DNA of 64,000 bases, taken from the NCBI RefSeq assembly GCF_002278075.1, contig NZ_CP022990.1, positions 2,108,001 through 2,172,000 on the forward strand, in the 5' to 3' direction. Made by a program: the position numbers and the translations under genes. Shown here piece by piece: positions 1 to 8,087 of the stretch (within the stretch, counting starts at the first letter, position 1; each line of letters begins with the position of its first letter). Source of the stretch: Paraburkholderia aromaticivorans. GTDB lineage: Bacteria; Pseudomonadota; Gammaproteobacteria; Burkholderiales; Burkholderiaceae. The notes beneath the pieces were generated by a model. That model had not been told where the DNA came from, ran no database searches, and saw only the letters and a program-made list of their open reading frames with translations.

Positions 1-337
1 TGATCGCGCCCGCTTCCGTACCGGTGCCCGCCGCAGGCTTCTTGCGCGTATTCATGGCGGCCGTGTCCGGCCTCGTGTCGGCGACGTAAGTACCGCTGCC
101 GGTGGTGGAGATCACATACCCTTCGGCGGTCAACTGATCGTAGACGTGCAGCACCGTGTTGCGTGCAATGCCGAGGTCTTCGGCGAGCGTGCGCGAACTG
201 GGCAGCTTGGTGCCCGGCGGCAACTGGCCGGTCAGGATGGCCTGCTGCATGAGCCGCAACGTCTGCCTGTAGACTGGTTCGGCGGCCGTGCGGTCGAGCC
301 TCGCAGCCAGCCAATCCGACAAGATCACGGTGTCCAA
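1..337 (-). CDS. MocR/GabR-type transcriptional regulator, N-terminal part (gene runs off the window)
   Basis: The minus strand encodes about 112 residues that begin with a TTG-initiated stretch and contain a GntR winged helix. The recognisable core is the PVYRQTLRLMQQAIL helix, PPGTKLPSSRTLAEDLGIARN, and the wing GYVISTTGSGTYVAD. A linker (NTRKKPAAGTG) follows and the reading frame leaves the window, so the C-terminal domain is not seen. The PxGxxLPSSRxLA pattern is typical of MocR proteins, which carry a class-I aminotransferase-like PLP domain after the linker; that domain is inferred. The gene is divergent from a polyamine-type ABC importer and probably controls it in response to an amine or PLP adduct. 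No ATG is available near the start; TTG at 337 is the best choice but is uncertain. Confidence 0.8.
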   Translation of the reverse strand, partial: MDTVILSDWLAARLDRTAAEPVYRQTLRLMQQAILTGQLPPGTKLPSSRTLAEDLGIARNTVLHVYDQLTAEGYVISTTGSGTYVADTRPDTAAMNTRKKPAAGTGTEAGAI

Positions 338-339
338 GT

Positions 340-396
340 GGTTCTATCCGGAATAATGAAATGGTTCCATATTGTAGAACCGTAACGGTCTATAGT
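340..396. promoter_or_regulatory. Divergent promoter with three GGTTCYA half-sites, candidate MocR operator
   Basis: GGTTCTA at 340-346 and GGTTCCA at 363-369 are direct repeats 23 bp apart. TAGAACC at 375-381 is the inverted partner of both. A TATAGT -10-like hexamer (391-396) lies just downstream for the ABC operon, without a recognisable -35, as expected where an activator replaces it. That MocR-family proteins bind spaced direct or inverted repeats is established; that this regulator binds here is inference. Confidence 0.55.
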
Positions 397-467
397 GAGC
401 CACGCAATGGATGCAATCCCGCTGCTTTGCAGCGGGAGCCAGCCGGACCGCAGAGGAGACTTGGACG

Positions 468-1565
468 ATGAAAACCGATGACGTGATCGTCAGCTTTCGG
501 GGTGTGCGCAAGACGTATGACGGTGAAACGCTGGTCGTCAAACAACTTGATCTGGATATCTATCAGGGCGAATTTCTGACGCTGCTCGGACCGTCCGGGT
601 CAGGGAAAACCACCTGTCTGATGATGCTGGCGGGTTTTGAATTTCCCACCGGCGGCGAGATCTGGCTGGACGGCACGCTGCTCAATACCGTGCCGCCGCA
701 TAAGCGCAACATCGGCATGGTGTTTCAGAACTACGCGCTGTTTCCGCATCTGACGGTCGAACAGAACGTCGCGTATCCGCTCACCGTGCGCAAGATTTCG
801 GCGCAGGAGCGCGCCGAGCGCACCCATAACGCGCTGAAGATGGTGCGCATGGAGAGCTTCGCAAAGCGCTATCCCGCGCAACTTTCCGGCGGCCAGCAGC
901 AGCGTATCGCGCTCGCCCGTGCGCTGGTGTTCGAGCCGAAACTCGTGCTGATGGACGAGCCGCTCGGCGCGTTGGACAAGCAGTTGCGCGAACACATGCA
1001 GTACGAACTTAAATCATTGCACGAGAAGCTCGGCGTGACGTTCGTGTACGTCACGCACGATCAGGGCGAGGCGCTGACCATGTCCGATCGCGTCGCCGTG
1101 TTCGATAAAGGCATCGTTCAGCAACTCGATACCGTGGATCGTCTGTACGAATCGCCGTGCAATGAATTCGTGGCGAACTTCATCGGCGACAGCAACAAGC
1201 TGCGCGGCACGATCGCGAATGTCGAGGGCGAGTACTGCGAATTCCATCTGAGCGACGGCACGCGGCTCACCGGGCGCAATATTGCCGGGGCGCGAGCGGG
1301 CACGCCGGCGGTCGCATGCATCCGGCCCGAGCGCATGAAGCTCGCCAACGGCCTGTCACGGCCCGGCGCCAATGCACTAGCGGGTGAAGCGCGCGGCCTG
1401 ATCTATTTCGGCGACCACGTGCGCATGCGCTGTGGTTTGCGGGAACAGGACGAGTGCTTCGTCAAGGTGCCGCTCGGCACCGGGGCGCTCGACACCTTCG
1501 TGCCCGGCGCGCCAGTGGCACTGGAGTTCGCACCCGAGCATCTGCGGGTATTCGCAGGGGCGTGA
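468..1565 (+). CDS. Polyamine-type ABC importer, ATP-binding protein (PotA-like)
   Basis: ATPase of 365 residues that would power uptake of a polyamine or related amine through the permeases encoded downstream. Visible motifs are Walker A GPSGSGKTT (41-49), the Q-loop glutamine in MVFQNYALFP (about 87), the signature LSGGQQQR (139-146), Walker B LVLMDEP (about 159-165) and the switch histidine in YVTHDQGEAL (about 197). The C-terminal 120 residues form a TOBE-like regulatory region. An upstream in-frame start at 411 exists, but ATG 468 follows GAGGAG at a good distance and begins the conserved domain. First gene of a four-gene operon divergent from a MocR-type regulator. The substrate is assigned from family resemblance; other small amines are possible. 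Confidence 0.92.
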   Translation: MKTDDVIVSFRGVRKTYDGETLVVKQLDLDIYQGEFLTLLGPSGSGKTTCLMMLAGFEFPTGGEIWLDGTLLNTVPPHKRNIGMVFQNYALFPHLTVEQNVAYPLTVRKISAQERAERTHNALKMVRMESFAKRYPAQLSGGQQQRIALARALVFEPKLVLMDEPLGALDKQLREHMQYELKSLHEKLGVTFVYVTHDQGEALTMSDRVAVFDKGIVQQLDTVDRLYESPCNEFVANFIGDSNKLRGTIANVEGEYCEFHLSDGTRLTGRNIAGARAGTPAVACIRPERMKLANGLSRPGANALAGEARGLIYFGDHVRMRCGLREQDECFVKVPLGTGALDTFVPGAPVALEFAPEHLRVFAGA

Positions 1566-1674
1566 ATGCGCTGGGCACGCAATGTGTTCAATGCAGGCAG
1601 GTCAGATCGAGCAGCACATAACAAAGTCGCACTGTACTGAGCTTGAAGACACCACCAAAGGAGAGCAACACACC

Positions 1675-2724
1675 ATGAGCAAGATCGGGAAATCGCGCTG
1701 CGCCATCGCTGTCGGTGCTGTGGCGCTCGCGCTGGGCGCTGCGCAAGTCAATGCAGCTGAATTGACGGTCGTCAATTTCGGCGGTGCGAATGGCGACGCG
1801 CAAAAGGTTGCATTCAACCAGCCGTTCGAAAAGGAGACCAGCAATAAAGTTACCGCCGTCGAATACAACGGCGAGCAGGCCAAAGTGAAAGCGATGGTCG
1901 AAGCCAAGCATGTGAACTGGGATGTGGTGGAAGTCGAATCGGGCGATATCGGCCGAGGCTGCGATGAAGGGCTGTACGAGAAACTCGACTGGTCGAAGAT
2001 CGGCAAGAAGTCGGATCTGATTCCTGAAGCGCCGCAAACCTGCGGCGTGGGCTTCTTCGTGTGGTCGACGGCGCTCGCGTACAACGCGGACAAACTGAAG
2101 ACCGCGCCGACTGGCTGGGCCGATTTCTGGGACGTCAAGAAATTCCCGGGCAAGCGCGCCATGCGCAAGGGCGCGCGCTACAACCTCGAATTCGCGTTGA
2201 TGGCCGACGGCGTGCCGCCGAAGGAAGTCTACAAGGTGCTCGCCACCAAGGCAGGCCAGGACCGCGCGTTCAAGAAGCTCGACGAACTGAAGCCGAACAT
2301 CCAGTGGTGGGAAGCGGGCGCGCAGCCGCCGCAATTCCTCGTCGCGGGCGACGTGGTGATGTCCACCGCGTACAACGGCCGGATCGACGCCGCGCAGAAG
2401 GAAGGCAAGAACCTGAAGGTGGTGTGGAACGGCAGCATCTACGACCTCGACTACTGGGCGATTCCGAAGGGCACGCCGAACAAGGCGCTGGCCGAAAAGT
2501 ACATTGCCTATTCGATTTCGTCGAAGCCGCAGCAGGACTACGCGCACAACATCGCCTACGGTCCGGTGAACGTGACGGCCATCAAGGCGCTCGATGCGAA
2601 AACGCTCGCCAATCTGCCGAACTCGCCGGCTAACGGCAAGAACGCAGTGCTGCAGAACCTCGCGTTCTGGACCGATCATGGCGACGAACTGGAACAGCGT
2701 TTTTCGTCGTGGGCTTCGAAGTAA
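1675..2724 (+). CDS. Periplasmic substrate-binding protein of polyamine-type ABC importer (PotD-like)
   Basis: Product of 349 residues. A Sec signal peptide (hydrophobic AIAVGAVALALGAA, cleavage likely after VNA near residue 27) precedes the mature start AELTVVNFGG, typical of the PotD/PotF family. Mature features include the repeated WDVVEVESGDI and VVMSTAYNGRID segments common in this family and the C-terminal LPTSP-like ANLPNSPAN stretch. It should capture substrate in the periplasm and deliver it to the two permeases. ATG 1675 has GGAG ten bases upstream. Substrate specificity (putrescine, spermidine, GABA-like amines) cannot be read from the sequence. A large structured intergenic region separates this gene from the permease genes, probably allowing higher expression of the binding protein. 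Confidence 0.9.
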   Translation: MSKIGKSRCAIAVGAVALALGAAQVNAAELTVVNFGGANGDAQKVAFNQPFEKETSNKVTAVEYNGEQAKVKAMVEAKHVNWDVVEVESGDIGRGCDEGLYEKLDWSKIGKKSDLIPEAPQTCGVGFFVWSTALAYNADKLKTAPTGWADFWDVKKFPGKRAMRKGARYNLEFALMADGVPPKEVYKVLATKAGQDRAFKKLDELKPNIQWWEAGAQPPQFLVAGDVVMSTAYNGRIDAAQKEGKNLKVVWNGSIYDLDYWAIPKGTPNKALAEKYIAYSISSKPQQDYAHNIAYGPVNVTAIKALDAKTLANLPNSPANGKNAVLQNLAFWTDHGDELEQRFSSWASK

Positions 2725-2739
2725 GGAGCGCGGCCGGAA

Positions 2740-2875
2740 AGGCGCGGTTTGACCTGTGGTGAAGCCGCGCTTGGGTGAAGTAGGAAACTGTGCGGTGGAG
2801 TCGGCGCTAAAGCGCTGACTCGGGTCGACCGCTTTGCATGGGACAAGAGTAAGCGCTGAAGCGCTAACTCTTGTC
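2740..2875 (+). repeat. Three consecutive intergenic hairpins, two of them homologous copies
   Basis: Hairpin 1 pairs 2740-2750 with 2762-2772. Hairpin 2 pairs 2798-2808 with 2811-2821 (core GAGTCGGCGCT / AGCGCTGACTC). Hairpin 3 pairs 2842-2857 with 2860-2875 (core GAGTAAGCGCT / AGCGCTAACTC, 16-bp stem with one mismatch). Hairpins 2 and 3 share the pattern GAGTNNGCGCTNNAGCGCTNACTC followed by TCGAC, so they look like duplicated REP-type units. They sit between the binding-protein and permease genes, and hairpin 3 ends seven bases before the permease ribosome-binding site. Confidence 0.85.
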
Positions 2876-2891
2876 GACAAAGGAGACGGGT

Positions 2892-4169
2892 GTGACGACG
2901 ATGACGATCGCTGCCGATTCGACGCCAGAATCAACTGGCCGGCTCAAGCGCGAGTTGAAGGCCGCGGAATCCAGAAAGCGGGCCATGGCCCTGCTGCTGA
3001 TCGCGCCGCTAGCGATTTTTCTGCTGCTGATTTTTGTCGTGCCAATCGGCGCGCTGCTCACGCGAGCCGCGCAGAATCCCGAAGTGGTCAACGCGCTGCC
3101 GCATACGCTAAAGGCGTTGAGCGCGTGGGATCGGAAGAGCCCGCCGCCGGATGCCGCGTATGCCGCGCTGGCTGTCGACCTCACGGCGGTCGCCGACAGC
3201 GACGGCATGGGCGCGCTCGCGCGACGCCTGAACGTCGAGATCCCGGGTTATCGCTCGCTGATCGCCAAGTCCGCGCACGCCATGCCGTTCGCCGACGACA
3301 ACAACCAGTCCTTGAAACTGACGCCCGCGCAAGTCCACGCGAAATTCGCCGAACTGGACGAACGCTGGAACGACATCGCCTACTGGCAAGCCATTGCCAA
3401 AAACTCCGGCGCATATTCGCCGTTCTATTTGCTCGCTTCGCTGGATCACAAGCAGGACGCGTTCGGCCACGTCATCCCGACCGATCCCGAGCAACAGATC
3501 TATCTCGCCGTGTTCAGCCGCACCTTCGTGATCGGCGCGGCGGTGACGGTGTTCGCGCTGTTGCTCGGCTACCCGCTCGCATACTGGATTTCTACGCTGC
3601 CCGAACGGCGCGCGAATCTGGTCATGATTCTCGTGCTGATTCCGTTCTGGACCTCGATCCTCGTGCGCGTGGCGGCGTGGATCGTGATTCTGCAAAGCGA
3701 AGGGCTCGTGAACAAAGCGCTGATCGGCAGCGGACTGCTGCATGATCCGCTGTCGCTGCTGTTCAACCGTACAGGCGTCTACATCTCGATGACGCATATT
3801 CTGTTGCCCTTCATGATCCTGCCGCTTTATAGCGTGATGAAGTCGATTCCGCCGACCTATCAGCGCGCCGCGGTCTCGCTCGGCAGCCATCCGTTCGCCG
3901 CGTTCTGGCGCGTGTATGTGCCGCAAACCTATCCGGGCATCGGCGCGGGCGCACTGCTGGTGTTCATTCTGGCGATCGGCTACTACATTACGCCGGCGTT
4001 GCTTGGCGGACCGAACGATCAGATGGTCAGCTATTACGTGGCGTACTACACCAACGTGACGATCAATTGGGGCATGGCGTGCGCGCTCGGCGGTTTGCTG
4101 CTCGCCGCGACGCTCGTGCTGTACGTCATATACGGACGCTTCACGCGTTCGTCACTGAGCCTTGGCTGA
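2892..4169 (+). CDS. ABC importer permease 1 (PotB-like) with long periplasmic insertion
   Basis: Inner-membrane permease of 425 residues, well above the roughly 275-320 usual for PotB. The first membrane helix (LLIAPLAIFLLLIFVVPIGALL, near residues 35-56) is followed by about 140 hydrophilic residues before the next helix (TFVIGAAVTVFALLLGYPLAYW). The remaining five helices and the EAA-like loop (YQRAAVSLGSHPFAAFWRVYVP) match the family. GTG at 2892 is chosen because AGGAG ends six bases upstream. A TTG at 2871 lies inside a hairpin, and ATG 2901 is an alternative. It forms the channel with the second permease 15 bp downstream. The insertion is inferred to face the periplasm and may contact the binding protein. 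Confidence 0.88.
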   Translation: MTTMTIAADSTPESTGRLKRELKAAESRKRAMALLLIAPLAIFLLLIFVVPIGALLTRAAQNPEVVNALPHTLKALSAWDRKSPPPDAAYAALAVDLTAVADSDGMGALARRLNVEIPGYRSLIAKSAHAMPFADDNNQSLKLTPAQVHAKFAELDERWNDIAYWQAIAKNSGAYSPFYLLASLDHKQDAFGHVIPTDPEQQIYLAVFSRTFVIGAAVTVFALLLGYPLAYWISTLPERRANLVMILVLIPFWTSILVRVAAWIVILQSEGLVNKALIGSGLLHDPLSLLFNRTGVYISMTHILLPFMILPLYSVMKSIPPTYQRAAVSLGSHPFAAFWRVYVPQTYPGIGAGALLVFILAIGYYITPALLGGPNDQMVSYYVAYYTNVTINWGMACALGGLLLAATLVLYVIYGRFTRSSLSLG

Positions 4170-4184
4170 ACGGAGTCTATTGCG

Positions 4185-5024
4185 ATGAAACTTGCCAAGC
4201 CCTTGTTCGCGCCGCATACGTCGTGGGTCGAGCGCGTATGGTATTTCGCGCTGCGCGGTCTCGCCGTGCTGACGTTGCTGTATCTCATCTTGCCGGTGCT
4301 GGCGATCGTACCGCTGTCGTTTTCGTCGAGCACGTTCCTGGTGTATCCGATTCCGGGCTGGTCGCTGCGCTGGTATCAGAACCTGATCGCATCCGATGAA
4401 TGGCGCATGGCCGCCAAGAACAGTTTTATCGTCGCGCCCTCGGCGACCGTAGTCGCAACCGTGCTCGGCACGCTCGCGGCAATCGGACTGACCAAAGCGA
4501 ATTTCCGCGGCAAAGGGCTGCTCATGGCGATCCTGATTTCGCCGATGATCGTGCCGGTGGTGGTGGTCGGCGTGGGCATGTATCTGTTCTTCGCGCCGCT
4601 GGGGCTGGCCAATACGTACATCGGCCTGATTCTCGCGCACGCGTCGCTGGGTGTGCCCTTTGTGGTGACGACGGTCGCGGCGACGTTGCAGGGTTTCAAC
4701 TACAACCTGGTGCGGGCGAGTTTGTCGCTGGGCGCGAATCCGCTGAAGACGTTTTTCCGCATTACGTTACCGGTAATCGCACCGGGCGTGATCTCGGGTG
4801 CGCTGTTTGCGTTCGCGACTTCATTCGACGAGGTCGTCGTGACACTGTTCCTCGCGGGCGCGGACCAGACTACGTTGCCCCGGCAGATGTTCACCGGCAT
4901 CCGGGAAAATATCAGCCCGACAATCGCCGCGCTGGCGACAATTCTGATTATCTTCTCGACGAGCCTGTTGCTGGCGCTCGAATGGCTGCGTGGGCGAAAT
5001 GCGGCACGCGCGGTCAAGGCGTGA
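4185..5024 (+). CDS. ABC importer permease 2 (PotC-like)
   Basis: Inner-membrane permease of 279 residues with six predicted helices, beginning with LAVLTLLYLILPVLAIVPLSF. The EAA loop is visible as NLVRASLSLGANPLKTFFRITLP, where the coupling helix should dock on the ATPase. DEVVVTLFLAGADQTTLPRQMFTGIRE is the conserved C-terminal segment of PotC-type permeases. ATG 4185 follows CGGAG by about 10 bases and lies 15 bp after the stop of permease 1, so the two are translated from one transcript. Last gene of the importer operon. Length is normal for PotC. Confidence 0.92.
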   Translation: MKLAKPLFAPHTSWVERVWYFALRGLAVLTLLYLILPVLAIVPLSFSSSTFLVYPIPGWSLRWYQNLIASDEWRMAAKNSFIVAPSATVVATVLGTLAAIGLTKANFRGKGLLMAILISPMIVPVVVVGVGMYLFFAPLGLANTYIGLILAHASLGVPFVVTTVAATLQGFNYNLVRASLSLGANPLKTFFRITLPVIAPGVISGALFAFATSFDEVVVTLFLAGADQTTLPRQMFTGIRENISPTIAALATILIIFSTSLLLALEWLRGRNAARAVKA

Positions 5025-5177
5025 GTGCCCGTGAAAGCGTAACGGCGTCCTGATTTGGAACGCATGATAAGCAACACATTTCTGACGATATTCTAAGATT
5101 GTTCCCATTCCCTGTGTATCTGCGCCTCTTCATACTCGTAGCCGTCGATAAGAAGATGCGCTCGTCGCAGAGAATCA

Positions 5178-6257
5178 ATGAAACACCAGCTAACGGTGCT
5201 TGTGTACGCGCTGGCCTTGACGGCCTGCGCGGACCACGCCGCGCGTGAACGACTCGGCATCGAAGATGCCACCTTGCTGCAAACCGGCTTCGGCGCCACG
5301 CAGGACGAGGCGGCAGGCGCGGTCAACGCGCAATGGGTCAGCGCCTACGCACCCATCGCAAGCAGTAGTACCGCGCTGGTCAGCCTGCAGACGCGCCTCG
5401 ACCGGCTGCCGGGCGATAAGAACGGCTACTTTCACGCCAAGGCGCAATGCTGGATCAACGCCGCCCAACAGGCGCGGCAAGCCGGCGACCACTGGGGCTT
5501 CGTCGAAGAAGCGATCGGCCAGGCGGCTACGATCACGCTGAGTCTGGAGAACGGCACGCCGTTATCCGCCGCCAATCCCGCATTGCGCACGGTGTCCACG
5601 GTACGCCCCGACCTGTGGACGATCGTCAATACCATCAAGTCGGATCCCGCAGTTGCTCGATGTCCGCAGGCGCAGCCGCCGCTCGCCTGCGCCGAAGTGG
5701 AACTGACACAAGCCGGGCATGAAGCATGGCGCCGCAGCTTCACAAACGCCGAGAAGCACTTGCCTGAGGTGCAGGACAACTTACGCCAGGCGGCGGAACG
5801 AGCGCTGCAATGCGAGCAGTCGGTGCAAACGCCGGCGTCCGCGCAGGGACCCGCACCTGCACCTGCTGCAAGATCGCAGCAAAAGATCACGCTGAAGGCC
5901 GACTCCCTGTTTCGCTTCAACGGGGGCGACGAAGCCGCCATATTGGCCGCCGGCAAGCGCCAGCTGGATGAAGTGGCAACAGATCTGAAAACCGTTCCCG
6001 CACAGCATGAGCTGAAGATCACCGGCTACGCTGACCGCCTCGGCGACAAGTCATACAACCTCGGCTTGTCCCAGCAACGTGCGCGGACGGTCGAGCGATA
6101 TCTGCGAACTCATGGCGTGAGTTTGCCGATGACCGCGCAGGGCAGAGGCAGCGCGAATCCGCTGGTCGACTGCCGGTGGGCCAAGCGCGCTGTCTTAAGG
6201 CGATGCCTCGCCCCCAATCGCCGCGTCGAGATCGAACTTGTCGCGGCGCGTTCCTAG
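5178..6257 (+). CDS. OmpA-domain lipoprotein
   Basis: Product of 359 residues with a short lipoprotein signal peptide ending in the lipobox LTAC (Cys17), so probably outer-membrane anchored. The middle 200 residues have no family I recognise; several cysteines (QCWINAAQQA, ARCPQAQ, ALQCEQS) may form disulfides. A Pro/Ala-rich linker (about 215-232) leads to a C-terminal OmpA-like peptidoglycan-binding domain, visible as ELKITGYADRLGDKSYNLGLSQQRA and RTVERYLRTHGV, ending in NRRVEIEL. Such proteins tether the outer membrane to peptidoglycan. It stands alone between the importer operon and the response regulator; a functional link to the latter is possible but not shown. Confidence 0.8.
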   Translation: MKHQLTVLVYALALTACADHAARERLGIEDATLLQTGFGATQDEAAGAVNAQWVSAYAPIASSSTALVSLQTRLDRLPGDKNGYFHAKAQCWINAAQQARQAGDHWGFVEEAIGQAATITLSLENGTPLSAANPALRTVSTVRPDLWTIVNTIKSDPAVARCPQAQPPLACAEVELTQAGHEAWRRSFTNAEKHLPEVQDNLRQAAERALQCEQSVQTPASAQGPAPAPAARSQQKITLKADSLFRFNGGDEAAILAAGKRQLDEVATDLKTVPAQHELKITGYADRLGDKSYNLGLSQQRARTVERYLRTHGVSLPMTAQGRGSANPLVDCRWAKRAVLRRCLAPNRRVEIELVAARS

Positions 6258-6355
6258 TGCCCTTGCATCTAACACGATCCAGCGTTCCGGCGCGCGAACA
6301 ACCGCGCGCAGAAGGTCGGTCGTTCGACGAGTCCGTGGCGTACCACCATTCGACA

Positions 6356-6371
6356 CGGGCAATTGTGCCCG
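6356..6371. promoter_or_regulatory. Short perfect inverted repeat upstream of the response regulator
   Basis: CGGGCA-ATTG-TGCCCG forms a perfect 6-bp dyad about 80 bases upstream of the response-regulator start. It has no T-tract and so is not a terminator; it may be an operator, possibly autoregulatory. This is inference only. Confidence 0.3.
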
Positions 6372-6449
6372 CACACATTCGTGCGTTCTCAAGCCTGACG
6401 CTGACAACAATCGGCGTCGCAACGCGAGTGTTCAGAAGGATTAGGAAAT

Positions 6450-7058
6450 ATGTCAACTATTCTTGTTATTGATGATCATCCCGCGTTCCGTATGGTCATC
6501 AAAATGCAGCTCATGCAATTGCTTGGCGTGGAAGAAGTGATCGAGGCCGACAATGGCCAGACCGCTGTGGAGATGGCTCGGGTGCACACGCCGGAACTCG
6601 CCATACTCGATCTCGACATTCCGCGCATCAGTGGGCTCGATGTGATACCCCGTCTCCGGCTCGCTCATCCCCCCATTCGCGTGATGGTGCTGTCGGGGCA
6701 CGACCCTGCCACGTTCGCACCGCGCGCAATGCGCTCGGGCGTCCACGGGTTCGTCGGCAAGTCGCAGGAAATGAAGGAGATCATGCGCGGCGTGGAGGCG
6801 GTGCTGGCCGGCTACGACTGCTTCCCGGCCGACAGCAACGAAGCGGAGGCCGCGAGCGGATTGAACGCCTTGTCAGCGAGAGAGGTGGAGGTGCTGCAAT
6901 ATCTGGCGCGCGGCGTGAGCAATCGCGACATTGCAGGTCGCCTGTCCCTGAGCGACAAAACGGTCAGCACCTACAAGAGCCGTATTCAGGAAAAGCTCGG
7001 TCTTTCATCATTGGCAGGACTCATCGAATTTGCGGCGTCGCATCGTTTGGTCGACTAG
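6450..7058 (+). CDS. NarL/FixJ-family response regulator, BvgA/EvgA-like
   Basis: Protein of 202 residues with a receiver domain (1-120) and a LuxR-type helix-turn-helix (about 135-200). Phosphorylation residues are intact: acidic pair D8-D9 in VIDDHP, acceptor D54 in AILDLDIP, and the lysine of GFVGKS near 105. The DNA-binding domain shows LSAREVEVLQYLARG and NRDIAGRLSLSDKTVSTYKS. The N-terminal sequence most resembles BvgA/EvgA-type regulators, which work with multi-domain phosphorelay kinases. ATG follows AGGATTAGG closely. The gene is followed after 6 bp by a gene encoding a decayed kinase ATPase region fused to an HPt domain, suggesting that phosphate reaches D54 through that HPt. Target genes are unknown. 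Confidence 0.92.
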   Translation: MSTILVIDDHPAFRMVIKMQLMQLLGVEEVIEADNGQTAVEMARVHTPELAILDLDIPRISGLDVIPRLRLAHPPIRVMVLSGHDPATFAPRAMRSGVHGFVGKSQEMKEIMRGVEAVLAGYDCFPADSNEAEAASGLNALSAREVEVLQYLARGVSNRDIAGRLSLSDKTVSTYKSRIQEKLGLSSLAGLIEFAASHRLVD

Positions 7059-7064
7059 GTTTTT

Positions 7065-8087
7065 TTGGGTACGAACACTGTGAGCCTGTCTCGTTCTTCC
7101 GCATGTACATGGAGCCAAACGCTTAACGATCTGCTAGATAGCTCGCCATTGGAATCTCGCGCTTTCGTTCTCAGCGAGAGCGCGACGGGCCTGCGCGAAG
7201 TCATCCATGGTGTTATCGCGCTGCTGACTCCGCTCGCTCGTCGTCGCGATTTGCGCTTGCGGGCGTGCGTCGATCAATCGGTCGCCGACACGATTCTCGC
7301 GGACAGTGCCCGGTTAGGCCAGCTCGTTTTCCATTTGCTTAACCGAACCATCCAGCTCACCGCGCGATCGGAGGTTTCGCTCATCGCGCGGGCGCAGCCG
7401 TTGAATTCAGGCTTGCAACGAATTTTTATCAGCGTGGTCGATGCGCCGATCAAATGCGCGCCCGCGGCGACACCGCCGCCTCTCGGTCCAGCCATTGAAG
7501 ATCCGCAGATGAGCCGATGGCTTGGCGACGCTGACGCGTGTTTGCGACTTTGCCGAATACTGGTGCAACGTATGCGCGGCGAACTCTGCCTGTCGAGCGG
7601 TTTCGAGGCAGGCCCTCAAGTCGTCTTCAACGCGCCGTTCCGCGTCGAGGAAATGGTGCGATCCGCGCAAGCGGCCCGCGGCAACGTCGAGGCGCCGCTT
7701 TTGTCCGGAGCCGCGCGGCCACAGGAACACGCCGCGAGCGCCTCCGTCGAGCCTTTTGAGAGCGGTTATCTGGATGCGTTGTCTGAAGAGGGAGTCGATC
7801 TTCAGGTGTTTCTCAACAACTGGCGCGCGGCAATGAACGACGACCTGGAGCGTCTCAGCGGTTTGCTTCGTGAAGGTCATTTCGATCATCTCCCAAGTGT
7901 GCTGCACCGGTTGAGTGGAGGGGTGGGTCTCGTCGGCGCGCGCAGTTTGATGGAGGCGTTGCGGCGCGCGAGCATTTCGCCGCAGGAACGCAGCGCCGCC
8001 TTAGCCGGCGCGCTGATGGCGCGCGCGAGAATGCTCGTGACGCAACTCGAAGCAATGTCCCGCACACCCGGGAGCACTTCACGATGA
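7065..8087 (+). CDS. Pseudokinase-HPt phosphotransfer protein, partner of the response regulator
   Basis: About 340 residues from a TTG start (GTG at 7080 is an alternative; neither has a clear ribosome-binding site). Residues 40-195 align by eye with the ATPase half of hybrid histidine kinases (REVIHGVIALLTPLARRRDLRLR, then DSARLGQLVFHLLNRTIQLT). The N-box asparagines and the glycine-rich G1 box are missing, so ATP binding is doubtful. There is no dimerisation/H-box domain and no sensor. The C-terminal 100 residues look like an HPt domain with candidate phospho-histidine 281 in VLHRLSGGVGLVGA. It resembles the tail of a BvgS/EvgS-type kinase that has lost its sensor and receiver. It overlaps the next gene by 4 bp (ATGA). 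Role as phosphotransfer adaptor is inferred. Confidence 0.68.
   Translation: MGTNTVSLSRSSACTWSQTLNDLLDSSPLESRAFVLSESATGLREVIHGVIALLTPLARRRDLRLRACVDQSVADTILADSARLGQLVFHLLNRTIQLTARSEVSLIARAQPLNSGLQRIFISVVDAPIKCAPAATPPPLGPAIEDPQMSRWLGDADACLRLCRILVQRMRGELCLSSGFEAGPQVVFNAPFRVEEMVRSAQAARGNVEAPLLSGAARPQEHAASASVEPFESGYLDALSEEGVDLQVFLNNWRAAMNDDLERLSGLLREGHFDHLPSVLHRLSGGVGLVGARSLMEALRRASISPQERSAALAGALMARARMLVTQLEAMSRTPGSTSR

Noticed and set aside
2871..2891. TTG at 2871 as the start of the first permease
   Set aside because: It lies inside the 3' arm of a hairpin with no ribosome-binding site. AGGAG at 2881-2885 fits GTG 2892.
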